This document shows, in pieces, positions 43,688-52,960 of a DNA stretch of 64,000 nt. Origin of the DNA: an uncultured Cytophagales bacterium (lineage in GTDB: Bacteria > Bacteroidota > Bacteroidia > Cytophagales > Thermonemataceae); assembly GCA_938002655.1 (NCBI GenBank), contig CALLAC010000001.1:310001-374000 (forward strand), in the 5' to 3' direction. The notes beneath the pieces were generated by a model. It had not been told where the DNA came from and searched no databases. It worked only from the letters and a program-made list of their open reading frames with translations. The position numbers and the translations under genes are program-made. Positions within the stretch are counted from its first letter, which is position 1. Each line of letters opens with the position of its first letter.

Positions 43688-43717
43688 TTTGCACTATTTT
43701 TGGTATATTTACGTTTG
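43688..43717 (+). promoter_or_regulatory. Promoter of the S41 protease gene
   Basis: TTTG at 43688-43691, 18 bases, TACGTTTG at 43710-43717, then 20 bases to the ATG. Confidence 0.6.
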
Positions 43718-43737
43718 ATAACAAAATAAACACAACG

Positions 43738-45405
43738 ATGAAAAAAAAACGTGTATTTCTTTCGGGAATAGCAGGGCTTTTGGCTTTGGCTTTTATTCTT
43801 TTGGCATTTAATAAACAGCCGCAAGATAATGCCTTCGAAATTGCTAAAAATATCCAAATTTTTACAACTCTCTACAAAGAGGTAAATCATTACTATGTCG
43901 ATGAGCTGAATCCTACTAAAACGATGCGTACTAGCATAAATGCAATGATGAAATCCCTAGACCCTTACACGGTTTTTATTTCCGAAGATGAAATTGAAGA
44001 TTATCGCACCCGTACCACAGGCGAATACGGTGGAATAGGGGCAACCATTGGCGTAAAAAATGGTAAATTGATAGTCATAATGCCTCATGAAAATACTCCT
44101 GCCAAGCGAGCGGGACTGAAAATTGGAGATGAAATCTTGCAAATCAACGAAGTGAAGGTAAGTGCTAAAAACTACAATGATTTGGGCAAATTGCTCAAAG
44201 GACAGCCAGGAACAGAAGTAGAGCTAATCATAAAGCCTTATGGAGCTACCAAAACTACAAAGGTTAAAATCAAACGTGAGCGTATCAAAATCAGTCATTT
44301 GCCTTATTACGATGTTTTTGAGGGAGATATTGGCTATGTACAACTTGCTGAATTTACCGAAGGAGCGGCACATTCTATTCAGAAAGCCGTAGAAGAACTA
44401 AAAAGCAAAGGTGCCAAAAGCATTATTTTAGATTTACGTGACAACCCTGGTGGGCTTTTGCACGAATCTATCAATCTTGTGAATTTGTTTTTGCCCAAAG
44501 ATGTTGAAGTAGTTTCTACCAAAGGCAAAATTAGCGAATGGAATAAAACCTACAAAACCTATAAAAGCCCTTTGGATATGCACATTCCTTTGGTAGTGCT
44601 TATCAATGGCAGTAGTGCCTCTGCTTCTGAAATTGTGGCAGGAGTCATACAAGATTACGATAGGGGGGTTTTGGTTGGGCAAAAAAGTTTTGGCAAAGGG
44701 TTGGTACAAAGCACACGCTTGCTTGCTTACAACTGCCAAGTAAAAATTACGGTAGCCAAATACTACACTCCTAGCGGTAGATGTATTCAGGCAATTGATT
44801 ATAGCCATAAAGATAAAGACGGAAAGGCAAGTAAAATTCCTGATTCGCTTCGCCGTGCCTTCAAGACACGTGGAGGCAGAACCGTCTACGATGGAGCAGG
44901 ACTTGAACCTGACGTCGTCTTGGAAAAAGAAGAATTAAGTCCTATCGCTCAAAATCTAATTTCTAAAAACCTCCTCTTTGAGTATGCAAACGAATATGTA
45001 CTAAAAAAACCAAAACCCAATGTAAAATCTGCCAAAGAGTTCAGCCTTTCAGATGCCGACTATCAAAACTTTGTCGCTTGGGTGAAAAACAAGGACTATG
45101 CTTATACTACTGAACTGGAGAAAAATTTCGAAAATCTCATAGAAACAGCCAAAAAAGAGAAAGTCTACGATAATCTGCAAAACGATTTCAATTTGCTCAA
45201 AAGTAAAATAGCTAAAAACAAAGAAGCAGACCTTATTACCTTCAAAAATGAAATCAGAGAACTGCTAGAAACGGAAATCTGTACCCGTTACTTTTATGAA
45301 AAAGGACAAATAGAGGCTCAATTTGATGATGATAAGGAATTGGCAGAGGCTATCAAAATTCTGAAAGACCCCAAGCGTTACCAAGAAATTCTCAAGAAAA
45401 AGTAA
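43738..45405 (+). CDS. S41 carboxy-terminal processing peptidase
   Basis: 555 residues. An N-terminal signal anchor (about 5-24), a PDZ domain (about 95-180: GGIGATIG, PAKRAGLKIGDEILQIN), and the S41 protease core with LDLRDNPGG, nucleophile Ser295 (SSASASE) and Lys320 (SFGKG), 25 residues apart as in CtpA. A C-terminal helical region of about 150 residues follows (YTTELEKNFENLI). Cuts misfolded or tagged envelope proteins. It has its own promoter and a terminator. Confidence 0.95.
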   Translation: MKKKRVFLSGIAGLLALAFILLAFNKQPQDNAFEIAKNIQIFTTLYKEVNHYYVDELNPTKTMRTSINAMMKSLDPYTVFISEDEIEDYRTRTTGEYGGIGATIGVKNGKLIVIMPHENTPAKRAGLKIGDEILQINEVKVSAKNYNDLGKLLKGQPGTEVELIIKPYGATKTTKVKIKRERIKISHLPYYDVFEGDIGYVQLAEFTEGAAHSIQKAVEELKSKGAKSIILDLRDNPGGLLHESINLVNLFLPKDVEVVSTKGKISEWNKTYKTYKSPLDMHIPLVVLINGSSASASEIVAGVIQDYDRGVLVGQKSFGKGLVQSTRLLAYNCQVKITVAKYYTPSGRCIQAIDYSHKDKDGKASKIPDSLRRAFKTRGGRTVYDGAGLEPDVVLEKEELSPIAQNLISKNLLFEYANEYVLKKPKPNVKSAKEFSLSDADYQNFVAWVKNKDYAYTTELEKNFENLIETAKKEKVYDNLQNDFNLLKSKIAKNKEADLITFKNEIRELLETEICTRYFYEKGQIEAQFDDDKELAEAIKILKDPKRYQEILKKK

Positions 45406-45414
45406 AAGTTTTAT

Positions 45415-45447
45415 CAAGCCTCTGAAGAAAAGCAGAGGCTTTTGTTT
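45415..45447 (+). terminator. Terminator of the S41 protease gene
   Basis: AAGCCTCTG (45416-45424), 8-base loop, CAGAGGCTT (45433-45441), then T-rich sequence, starting 10 bases after the stop codon. Confidence 0.75.
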
Positions 45448-45466
45448 TATCCATAGATTTTTTGCA

Positions 45467-45474
45467 TAATTTTG
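45467..45474 (+). promoter_or_regulatory. -7 element with no intact gene downstream
   Basis: TAATTTTG matches TAnnTTTG, but the following stretch is decayed (no intact frame until menD at 46118). It may be the promoter of the lost gene, or serve menD with a long leader. Confidence 0.3.
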
Positions 45475-45539
45475 CTAAAAATAGTTATGGCAGTTTTGCT
45501 CTTACGAAATTTTCCTTGAAAAGAATAAGTAAATACGTA

Positions 45540-46103
45540 TGTGCAGATAAAACTTCTTTAATAGAACTGCAAACTATGCGAGGATATTCTTTGGTGTATT
45601 ACGTCTTTGCTGTTTTGGGAAATTTGTTTGTATTGCTTTCGGAGCATTATTACGATATAAAAACCGATTGAAAAAGAGTTTTGTACTAGCACTATTATTC
45701 AAATTTTGTAGAATTTGTTAAGTTGAAAGACTTGCAAGATGATGCAAACGGGTAGTTTCGAGTATGGCATGCAGGCAGTAAACTTAACGATAGCGTATTT
45801 TAGTTAGCCTAATATTTTTGGGTACAAAGTGAGCGAGAAGTAGATGGTGAAGGGCTATGTAGAGATAGAGTTATTTCGTCTTTTAGGCATCATGAGTTTG
45901 CTATTGAGCTAAAATATTTGAAGAAAGAGCAAGGGCAATGTTTTCAGAAACAATACGGCAAAAGAGCAAATTTTGAGTTATTATCCGAGCAATACATTTT
46001 TACAAAGCCAAAAATGCTGGATTTGTTGGTAGTAGTGAAGGATAAAGTATTCGTAGACAAACAGCCTTTACCCATTACCAACCACTCAATTACCAAATAC
46101 TGA
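45540..46103 (+). pseudogene. Decayed coding region upstream of menD
   Basis: Between the S41 terminator and menD (45448-46117) several broken frames follow one another. The longest is open without a start from about 45811 to 46103 (98 codons) and contains AIELKYLKKEQGQCF and LLDLLVVV-like text; the E-x-K in a strand-like setting resembles the core of PD-(D/E)XK nuclease/AAA-ATPase-like proteins, but this is a weak guess. Earlier pieces (about 45710-45810) are interrupted by stops. Best read as a gene remnant. Confidence 0.45.
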
Positions 46104-46117
46104 ATACTTAACTCGAG

Positions 46118-47839
46118 ATGTTACTACCTGCTTTATACAATATTGCTGAGATTTGTGCAAAAAAGGGCTTGCGTTATGTAGTTATTTCACCGGGCTCGCG
46201 TTCTGCACCGCTTACGCTTGCTTTTGCTCGCCATAGAGCTTTTGAAAAAATTGTAGTACCTGATGAGCGTTCTGCCGCTTTTGTGGCTTTGGGCATCGCT
46301 CAAACTATCAAGCAAACAGTTATTTTGATATGCACTTCGGGGTCTGCTGCATTGAACTATGCACCAGCAGTTGCAGAGGCTTTTTTTCAAGAAATACCTC
46401 TGCTTTTACTCACTGCCGACCGCCCCAACGAATGGATCGATCAGCAAGACGGGCAAACTATTCGCCAAAAAAACGTTTTTGGTAAGCATGTAAAAGCCGC
46501 TTTTCACTTACCCCAAGATTATCAGCATTCTGATAGCCTCTGGCATATCAACCGAATTATCAATGAGGCTATCAACCTAACCCAACACGAGCAAACCCAA
46601 CCTGTACATATCAATATCCCTATCCGAGAGCCTTTTTATCCGAAAGAAAATGAGGAAATTACTTTTGATAGCAATGTCAGGATTATTGAGCAAATTCGCA
46701 TCATCAAGCATCCTTCGCAGATAGATTGGCAACGCTTAATGGAAATAGAAGAAAATTGCCCCAAACAACTTATCGTAGTAGGGCAAATGCCTAAAAATCA
46801 AATTTTGCTGAATACTTTGCCTCAAATTGAACGAAAAGGTATTTTCAGAATTCCAATTGTTGCCGATATTATTGCCAATGCTTATCCTTTTGGTAAAACT
46901 ATTAGCCATCACGATTTAATTCTAATGCCCAATGACGAAAATCTCAAAAAAAATTTACAGCCCGATTTACTCATTACACTGGGCAAATCGGTACTCTCGA
47001 AATCTTTAAAGCAATTTTTGCGTAAGTATCCACCTTGTTATCATTGGCATTTTCAAGAGTATGGCTATGCCCCCGATACTTTTCAGCATCTTACGCATAT
47101 TTTGCCTATTTCTCCTGAAAAAGGTTTAGAGTATTATTTGAGCTACACACGCAAAAAGTTTCAACCTACTTCTTACTATGAATTTTGGATTTCTTTGGAA
47201 AACAAAGCAGAAATGTTTTTACAAAGCTTTTTTGCTCAAAAGCACTCTTTCAATGAGTTTTGGGCGTTTTGGTATATTTTGCAAAAACTCCCCAACAAAA
47301 GCAAATTGCATTTGGCCAATAGTATGCCTGTACGTTATGCCAATTATTTAAGTCTTGCACCGCACCAAGATATAGAAGTTTTTGCCAACAGAGGAACAAG
47401 TGGCATAGATGGAAGCACTAGCACGGCTCTGGGTGCCGCTTATGTAAGCAATGAAATCGTTACACTCATTACAGGCGATATGGCTTTTGGCTATGATAGC
47501 AATGCTTTTTGGCAAAATTATATTCCTGAAAACTTACGAGTAATAGTGTTAAATAACGAAGGAGGAGGTATTTTTAGGCTTTTGCCCGAGAGTAGCCGTT
47601 TGCCCGAAATGGAAAAATATTTTGAAACTACCTTGAAAGTGCCTATTCAAGATATTGCCGAAGGCTATGGCTTGCATTATCAGAAAGCTACGGATGCTGA
47701 GACTTTGTTTGCTATTTTAGAAACTTTTTTTGAACCCTCTGCCAAAGCCAAAATTTTAGAAATAAAGACTGATAAATATGCAAATCAGGCTTTTTTTGAA
47801 CATTTCAAGCAAAATTGGCTTGAAAAATTTGATTTTTAG
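46118..47839 (+). CDS. menD: 2-succinyl-5-enolpyruvyl-6-hydroxy-3-cyclohexene-1-carboxylate synthase
   Basis: 573-residue thiamine-diphosphate enzyme that joins isochorismate and 2-oxoglutarate in menaquinone synthesis. Motifs: ISPGSRSAPLTLA and the catalytic Glu in VVPDERSAAFVALG; TADRPNEW; NRGTSGIDGSTSTALG; the ThDP/Mg site GDMAFGYDSN through LNNEGGGIF. Length is normal. No other men gene is in the window. Its presence says the respiratory quinone is menaquinone. Confidence 0.96.
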   Translation: MLLPALYNIAEICAKKGLRYVVISPGSRSAPLTLAFARHRAFEKIVVPDERSAAFVALGIAQTIKQTVILICTSGSAALNYAPAVAEAFFQEIPLLLLTADRPNEWIDQQDGQTIRQKNVFGKHVKAAFHLPQDYQHSDSLWHINRIINEAINLTQHEQTQPVHINIPIREPFYPKENEEITFDSNVRIIEQIRIIKHPSQIDWQRLMEIEENCPKQLIVVGQMPKNQILLNTLPQIERKGIFRIPIVADIIANAYPFGKTISHHDLILMPNDENLKKNLQPDLLITLGKSVLSKSLKQFLRKYPPCYHWHFQEYGYAPDTFQHLTHILPISPEKGLEYYLSYTRKKFQPTSYYEFWISLENKAEMFLQSFFAQKHSFNEFWAFWYILQKLPNKSKLHLANSMPVRYANYLSLAPHQDIEVFANRGTSGIDGSTSTALGAAYVSNEIVTLITGDMAFGYDSNAFWQNYIPENLRVIVLNNEGGGIFRLLPESSRLPEMEKYFETTLKVPIQDIAEGYGLHYQKATDAETLFAILETFFEPSAKAKILEIKTDKYANQAFFEHFKQNWLEKFDF

Positions 47840-47928
47840 TCGTAAATTACCTAAATTGCTCTGCCTAAAGCCAAATTTGCTCATAGCCAAATTTTTACGC
47901 TCTACTTTTATTAACACTTACTTCTTTT

Positions 47929-49194
47929 ATGTTTCTGAGTTTTTTTATGAAGCCCAAGATGGTGTATATTGCTACTAGTTCAGCGTTTTTTCTATTCTTG
48001 CTTGCAAATTGGTTGGTGGGGGATAGGCGAGGCGAAAATGAAATTTTAGTGAAAGTAAAAGAAGGTGATTTTGAAATCTTGGTGCTTGCTAATGGTGAAT
48101 TAGAAGCTGAAAATTCTATTAAAATCACTGCTCCCGAAGAGGCTTTTCGTTCTGCCAAGGTGTATCAGGTGAAAATTGCCGACTTAGTACCCGAAGGAAC
48201 GTACGTAAAAAAAGGCGATTACGTGGCTACTTTGGATAAAGTAGAAATAGCAGAAAAACTACGTTTGATGGAAGCAGAACTCAGCAAACTTCGTAATCAA
48301 TACGAGCAAATACGTTTGGATACAGCTCTGATGCTTCAAAATGAACGCAATGAATTGCAAAATTTACTTTTTGCTATCAAAGAAAAGGAAAATGCTTTGA
48401 AGGTCAATCAGCATGAAACTCCTGCACAAATAAAGGCTCTACAAAATGAACTGGAAAAAGCTAAAAAGGCTTATGAGCAAGCGAAAATTACCTACAAACT
48501 CAAACAAAAACAAGCCTTATTCAAAATTACAGAAACAACTCAATTGCTGACACAAGAAATAGAAAAATTTGAAGAAATGCGTAAACTTTCAGAAAGTTTT
48601 GTTGTTAGGGCTCCTGCCGAAGGTCTAGTGATTTATTACAGAGATTGGAACGGACAAAAACGTACCGTAGGAAGCTATGTAAGTTCGTGGGACGCTACAA
48701 TTGCTACTATACCTGAATTGCAATCAATGATTTCAAGAGCCTATATCAATGAAATAGACATTAGTAAAGTACAAGTAGGACAAGCCGTGAAAGTAAAAGT
48801 AGATGCTTTCCCTGATAAAATTTTTATGGGTAAAGTAATCAGCATTTCTAATATTGGCGAACAACGCCCCGATAGCCAAGTCAAAGTCTTCGAAGTGAAA
48901 ATCAAAATAGAAAGCTCGCACCCCCAATTGAAACCCACAATGACTACCTCCAATACAATTATTTGTGAAAAATTGACAAATACGCTTCATATACCCTTAG
49001 ATTGCTTGCATAGCGAAACCGATAACCTCAATTTTGTATTTGTAAAAAGAAATGGCACGATAGTTCGTCAGGAAGTAAAAGCAGGCAAAAGCAACGAAAA
49101 TGAAATAGTCATTTTGCAGGGTTTGCAAAAAGATGATGAGGTTTTTCTTTCCATTCCTGAAAATGCCAAAAATATAAAGCTAAAACGATTGTAA
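47929..49194 (+). CDS. HlyD/MacA-type periplasmic adaptor of an efflux or ABC system
   Basis: 421 residues. A transmembrane helix near the N-terminus (about 11-27; other possible starts at 47947 and 47959), a lipoyl half (ITAPEEAFRSAKVYQVKIADLVPEG), a long alpha-hairpin (about 110-225), the second lipoyl half (FVVRAPAEGLVIYY), and a beta-barrel plus membrane-proximal part (INEIDISKVQVGQAVKVKVDAFPD). These proteins bridge an inner-membrane transporter to an outer-membrane channel. No transporter or channel gene is next to it, which is unusual. Confidence 0.85.
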   Translation: MFLSFFMKPKMVYIATSSAFFLFLLANWLVGDRRGENEILVKVKEGDFEILVLANGELEAENSIKITAPEEAFRSAKVYQVKIADLVPEGTYVKKGDYVATLDKVEIAEKLRLMEAELSKLRNQYEQIRLDTALMLQNERNELQNLLFAIKEKENALKVNQHETPAQIKALQNELEKAKKAYEQAKITYKLKQKQALFKITETTQLLTQEIEKFEEMRKLSESFVVRAPAEGLVIYYRDWNGQKRTVGSYVSSWDATIATIPELQSMISRAYINEIDISKVQVGQAVKVKVDAFPDKIFMGKVISISNIGEQRPDSQVKVFEVKIKIESSHPQLKPTMTTSNTIICEKLTNTLHIPLDCLHSETDNLNFVFVKRNGTIVRQEVKAGKSNENEIVILQGLQKDDEVFLSIPENAKNIKLKRL

Positions 49195-49258
49195 AACTAT
49201 CTTAAATTTGTGTTTGTGCGTGAAATTTTTTCAATTTCTTGTTCTTTATTTTTGAGCG

Positions 49259-49545
49259 GCGTATCGGCTTTGTTTGCTTAAAAGAGTACTTCTGCAAGTC
49301 GGATTATCAGATATAGTGCAAATAGACGTTGTGACAAACTCATAATGGATAAATGCGATTACTTTTTGAAAAAATTGGGTACAATTGAGAAAATAAAACT
49401 CAATGAAAAAAACTTACTCAAATCGCTTTCAGGCAAGGAGCTATTTTTGAAAAACAGAAAAACTGAATCTCAAAACCGAGATCGAGTGCTTTGCTTACTT
49501 CCATGCTACGAAATACTTTGAGAGAGAAATTTTTTTCGGGCGGCA
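49259..49545 (+). pseudogene. Gene remnant
   Basis: Within the gap 49195-49578 one frame reads KCDYFLKKLGTIEKIKL and KNLLKSLSGKELF (about 49345-49450), then shifts frame near 49500 (CFAYFHATKYFERE) and stops. There is no intact start. A decayed 3' part of an unidentified gene is the best reading; the rest of the gap holds nothing recognisable. Confidence 0.4.
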
Positions 49546-49578
49546 CTATCACCAATAGTGATATGGCCGCTAATGTTT

Positions 49579-51075
49579 TTATTCTACTTCAATTTCAGCT
49601 ATGAAGGCGTAATTCTGATATTTTGCAAAGTTTTGTTCAACTTTGAGCCAAAAAATATACTTTCCTGCTTGGGCAGGTGGTGTTAGGTTCTTGATTTGAA
49701 TAGTGCCTTTATTTTCTTGAAGTGATAGATTTTTCTGCTCAATTTTTTCTCCATTTTTAGCATTTATCCAAGCATATTGGGCTTTTGAAGAACCTTGTAA
49801 GTTTTTTACGCCCATGAGCCAAAGTTCAAAATTTTGATTGCCTTTGAGCTTGCCCACTACTTTCTGATTTTGCCGCCATTCTATTCGCTCAATGTCTATA
49901 TTGCCCACGCTCTTGGAAGCGGTTTTTTGCCCAAGAATTCCAAACGAAGCATTGATGAACCTATCGGTGCGAGTTTGGGAGGCTACAATAAATGGCAATC
50001 TGATACTAACTTCTGCATTACTTTGCTTATCAAAAAAGCGTACCAAACAAGAGTATTCTTTGTTTTCTTGCAAGCCATAAAGACTGATAGTGATTTTGAG
50101 CGATTTGAGCGTTTCCGCATGGATACCTGTAAAATCATCTTTGTACAAATCATCAGATTGTTGGACGAGCTTTCCCTTTTCATAGATGGCAAAGTCAGTA
50201 CCAAACAAAATTTGATCATTTTCATTTTGCTGAAATCCCCTGGGTCTCGTTAGCTTGAAAACAATTTCGGCATTACTGGCGATTTCATTTCCTACCAAAA
50301 ATTCAGTTTCAGATTTGTTTGCATATAGTTCAAATCTTTCGTAGCTAATGCCTCTTGAAATAATAATTGCACTTGTGAAAGGTTCAATTTCTACTTTGGA
50401 AATGGCTACGGGACTGTCGTCTTTTTTGATTTCTGGCCTAGCAAAATCACAGCGAAACATTTCCCAAGCCTCGGCTTTGGCATTTTTAATGCCTCTTTGA
50501 AAGGCTTTTTGGTAATCAGAGCAAGCCTGAGACTTATATTTTTCTTTTTCGGGTAGAAAAAAATAACAAAAACCTTTATGATAATACAAATCAGGATTTT
50601 GAGGATTGATTTGAATGGCTTTACTGTAATTTTCGATAGCTTTCTCGTATTGGTTTAGCTTTCGGTAGGCGTTGGCAATGTACCAAAAAAGGGTATCTTT
50701 CTGCTTGGTAGGTTCTAAATCGATAGCTTTTTGATAATCTTGCAAAGATTCTTGCAACTGATTGTTGTTGTAGTAGGCATCGCCACGGCTTTTGTAAAAT
50801 CGCCAATTTTTGGGGGCTTTCTCAATAGCTATGTTTAGCGTTGGAATAGCCTCTGCATATTTATTATTTTTTACAAGACAAAACCCTTTCCAATAATAAT
50901 TTTCTGCCATTTTAGGTTTCAGCTTAATGAGTTCATCGAAAACAGAAACTGCTTGCTCAAATTGTTCTTTTTTGATTAGTTCAAAGGCATTGCTTTGAAG
51001 TTTTTTGTAATTTTTTTTCTGCGAAAAACCACAAAAAGGCAAGAAAACAAGTAAGTAAAAAAGTACACCTCTCAT
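49579..51075 (-). CDS. Exported TPR protein
   Basis: 498 residues. The signal peptide ends at about 19 (CGFSQ). Five TPR units span about 22-195 (AFELIKKEQFEQAVSVFDE; ENYYWKGFCLVKNNKYAEA; RFYKSRGDAYYNNNQLQES and so on). The C-terminal 270 residues are beta-rich and may form two immunoglobulin-like domains (about 225-370 and 375-498). It starts 14 bases after the histidine kinase stop, so they form an operon and the protein may work with that kinase. Function otherwise unknown. Confidence 0.8.
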   Translation of the reverse strand: MRGVLFYLLVFLPFCGFSQKKNYKKLQSNAFELIKKEQFEQAVSVFDELIKLKPKMAENYYWKGFCLVKNNKYAEAIPTLNIAIEKAPKNWRFYKSRGDAYYNNNQLQESLQDYQKAIDLEPTKQKDTLFWYIANAYRKLNQYEKAIENYSKAIQINPQNPDLYYHKGFCYFFLPEKEKYKSQACSDYQKAFQRGIKNAKAEAWEMFRCDFARPEIKKDDSPVAISKVEIEPFTSAIIISRGISYERFELYANKSETEFLVGNEIASNAEIVFKLTRPRGFQQNENDQILFGTDFAIYEKGKLVQQSDDLYKDDFTGIHAETLKSLKITISLYGLQENKEYSCLVRFFDKQSNAEVSIRLPFIVASQTRTDRFINASFGILGQKTASKSVGNIDIERIEWRQNQKVVGKLKGNQNFELWLMGVKNLQGSSKAQYAWINAKNGEKIEQKNLSLQENKGTIQIKNLTPPAQAGKYIFWLKVEQNFAKYQNYAFIAEIEVE

Positions 51076-51089
51076 AGATGTTTGCCTAA

Positions 51090-52343
51090 TTATTTTGTAA
51101 AATGTAAAGTAACCGTAGTGCCTTTCCCTAGCTGACTATCAATAAGGACAGTACCACCAAGCATCTCAGTAAATTTGGCTACAATATACAAGCCCAAGCC
51201 TGTTCCTTTGACATTCAGAGCATTTTCGGCACGGAAAAAGCGTTCAAAAAGGTGTTTTTGGTCTTTTTCTGAAATGCCAATCCCTTCATCTATGATTTGG
51301 ATAATTAGCCCTTCTTGATTTTTTTGACTTTTGAGATAAATAGGTTTATTTTCAGGAGAGAATTTGATAGCATTAGAAAGTAGATTCATCAAGACTTTTT
51401 TCAGAATAGAGCAGTCAGTAATAATAAACTCTTCACCTGTATGCGAGAAAGAAAGTTTTTGTCCTTTCTTAGCGATAGCTTGCATTTCGGTAATAACTTC
51501 TTGAAAGCAATTGGGCAGGTGAATTTCTTGAAATCTGGGTTGAATTTTTCCTTCTTCGAGTTTTCCCATTGAAAGAAATTCTTCCAAGATATCGTTCAGA
51601 TGATTGACTGAATTGACTATGCGTTGAATATGTTTGAGGCGTTTTTCTTGGTCTTCGCTTTTATCGTATTTAGCAATCAGTTGTACAGAAGAAAGAATAG
51701 TACTCAGTGGGGTGCGAAATTCGTGAGAAGCCATAGAAACAAAACGAGATTTCAGTTCTCCTAGTTCTCTTTCTTTGGAGAGGGCTTTTTCGAGTTCTTT
51801 CTTAGAGTTTTCTAAATGTTGTAAAGTTTCTAAAAGGGCTTTAGTTCTGATTTTAATTTGTTCTTCCAGGCTTTCGTTCAAGGCTCGTATTTCGGCAGAA
51901 TATTGCTCAATAGCATTTTTTTGCTCAATAATGGCTTTTTCGTTTTCTCTTTGGCGGGTAACATCGTAGATAAAAGCCATTATGTAGATTTGGGTATCAG
52001 TTTTGAAATAGCCCAAACTGGCTTCTATGTAAAAAGTAGAACCGTCTTTGCGTAAGCCAAGCAGGTTCATATTTTCGCCCATCGTACGCACACGTGGGGC
52101 AAGGTTATAGTTTTCTCTATGGTTGCGATGTAAATCTCTTATATTTTCAGGGATTAGGTCTTCAATAGTTTTGCCGTTGAGCTCTTTTTCGTTGTAGCCA
52201 AAGAGTTGTTCGGCAAAGCTATTGGCAAGAAGTATTACACCTGTATGGTCGGTAAGAATAATGCCAATAGAAGCATGCTTGAAAACTGAAGCAAAGATAT
52301 CTTTTTCAGACGCAAAGCTGGCTTTATCGATGTATTTACCCAT
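51090..52343 (-). CDS. PAS-domain sensor histidine kinase, cytoplasmic
   Basis: 417 residues with no transmembrane segment. A PAS domain occupies about 15-130 (SIGIILTDHTGVILLANSF; LRKDGSTFYIEASLG), a coiled coil 133-200, a HisKA domain with phosphoacceptor His207 (MASHEFRTPL), and an HATPase_c domain (LMNLLSNAIKFSP; IIDEGIGIS; GTGLGLYIVAKF). There is no receiver domain. Its partner regulator is not adjacent; the stand-alone receiver at 23452 is one candidate. Transcribed with the downstream TPR protein. Confidence 0.93.
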   Translation of the reverse strand: MGKYIDKASFASEKDIFASVFKHASIGIILTDHTGVILLANSFAEQLFGYNEKELNGKTIEDLIPENIRDLHRNHRENYNLAPRVRTMGENMNLLGLRKDGSTFYIEASLGYFKTDTQIYIMAFIYDVTRQRENEKAIIEQKNAIEQYSAEIRALNESLEEQIKIRTKALLETLQHLENSKKELEKALSKERELGELKSRFVSMASHEFRTPLSTILSSVQLIAKYDKSEDQEKRLKHIQRIVNSVNHLNDILEEFLSMGKLEEGKIQPRFQEIHLPNCFQEVITEMQAIAKKGQKLSFSHTGEEFIITDCSILKKVLMNLLSNAIKFSPENKPIYLKSQKNQEGLIIQIIDEGIGISEKDQKHLFERFFRAENALNVKGTGLGLYIVAKFTEMLGGTVLIDSQLGKGTTVTLHFTK

Positions 52344-52350
52344 AAACTAT

Positions 52351-52383
52351 TTTTTTCAAAAGTACAAAAAACTTTTGAAAAAA
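52351..52383. promoter_or_regulatory. 13-bp perfect inverted repeat overlapping the -7 box of the kinase gene
   Basis: Left arm 52351-52363 and right arm 52371-52383 are perfect reverse complements, separated by 7 bases (core CAAAAGT / ACTTTTG). On the minus strand TACTTTTG, a TAnnTTTG -7 element, occupies 52357-52364 within one arm, 14 bases upstream of the start codon. Possible operator, or a 5'-leader hairpin. A clear -33 box is not seen. Confidence 0.45.
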
Positions 52384-52385
52384 GA

Positions 52386-52411
52386 AAAAGCAGGGTAAGT
52401 GCCCCTGCTTT
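52386..52411 (-). terminator. Terminator of the small lipoprotein gene
   Basis: AAAGCAGGG (52387-52395) pairs with CCCTGCTTT (52403-52411) around a 7-base loop, followed on the minus strand by a T-rich run. It separates the lipoprotein from the kinase gene. Confidence 0.75.
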
Positions 52412-52433
52412 GAAAAATGTAAAAAAAGCGTTC

Positions 52434-52895
52434 TTACATTTTGGTGAAAGTAATTTGAAAGGTAATTTGGTTGCCACTATCATCGTTTTCAGTGGATTTT
52501 AATTTTTTGGTAGTATTAGAAAGTTCTAATACTTCAAAAGTAATAGATTCGGAGGCTTGTGTCCAAGTAAGTGTTTTACCGTCGGCACTGAGTGTATAGG
52601 AGCCTGTGGTTTGTTGTGGGTCGCTACTGCTACATTTTGTGGGTCCTTCGTCTTCAATGAGAACACCGCCACTGCGATACTCGTAGAAGTTGTCTTTCGC
52701 ACAATTATCCATGATTGCATAATAATCCACGATAATACCAGGATTAGCACTTGATACTGCGGTAAAAGCAGTGATTTTCCACTTTCCAAGAATTCTTTCT
52801 TGGGGAGAGGGGTCAGATTTTTTCTTTTTACAAGAAACAGCTCCAGCCATAATTAAGGCAAGCAACAAGGTTGAGAGGAAGTTTAGCTTTTTCAT
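52434..52895 (-). CDS. Small lipoprotein, lipocalin-like
   Basis: 153 residues. The signal peptide ends GAVSC with Cys22, then a lysine stretch and ILGKWKITAFTAV, the usual opening of Bacteroidota lipocalin-like lipoproteins. The later part is beta-rich (GSYTLSADGKTLTWTQASES). Two cysteines (near residues 65 and 88) may form a disulfide. It follows the CHAT gene by 65 bases on the same strand and could be on the same transcript. Function unknown. Confidence 0.78.
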   Translation of the reverse strand: MKKLNFLSTLLLALIMAGAVSCKKKKSDPSPQERILGKWKITAFTAVSSANPGIIVDYYAIMDNCAKDNFYEYRSGGVLIEDEGPTKCSSSDPQQTTGSYTLSADGKTLTWTQASESITFEVLELSNTTKKLKSTENDDSGNQITFQITFTKM

Positions 52896-52960
52896 AAGTT
52901 TTTAGAGTTTACTTTCTCTTATATGCATCAAATTTTGTGCCAAAGTTTGTAAAAATAGCT

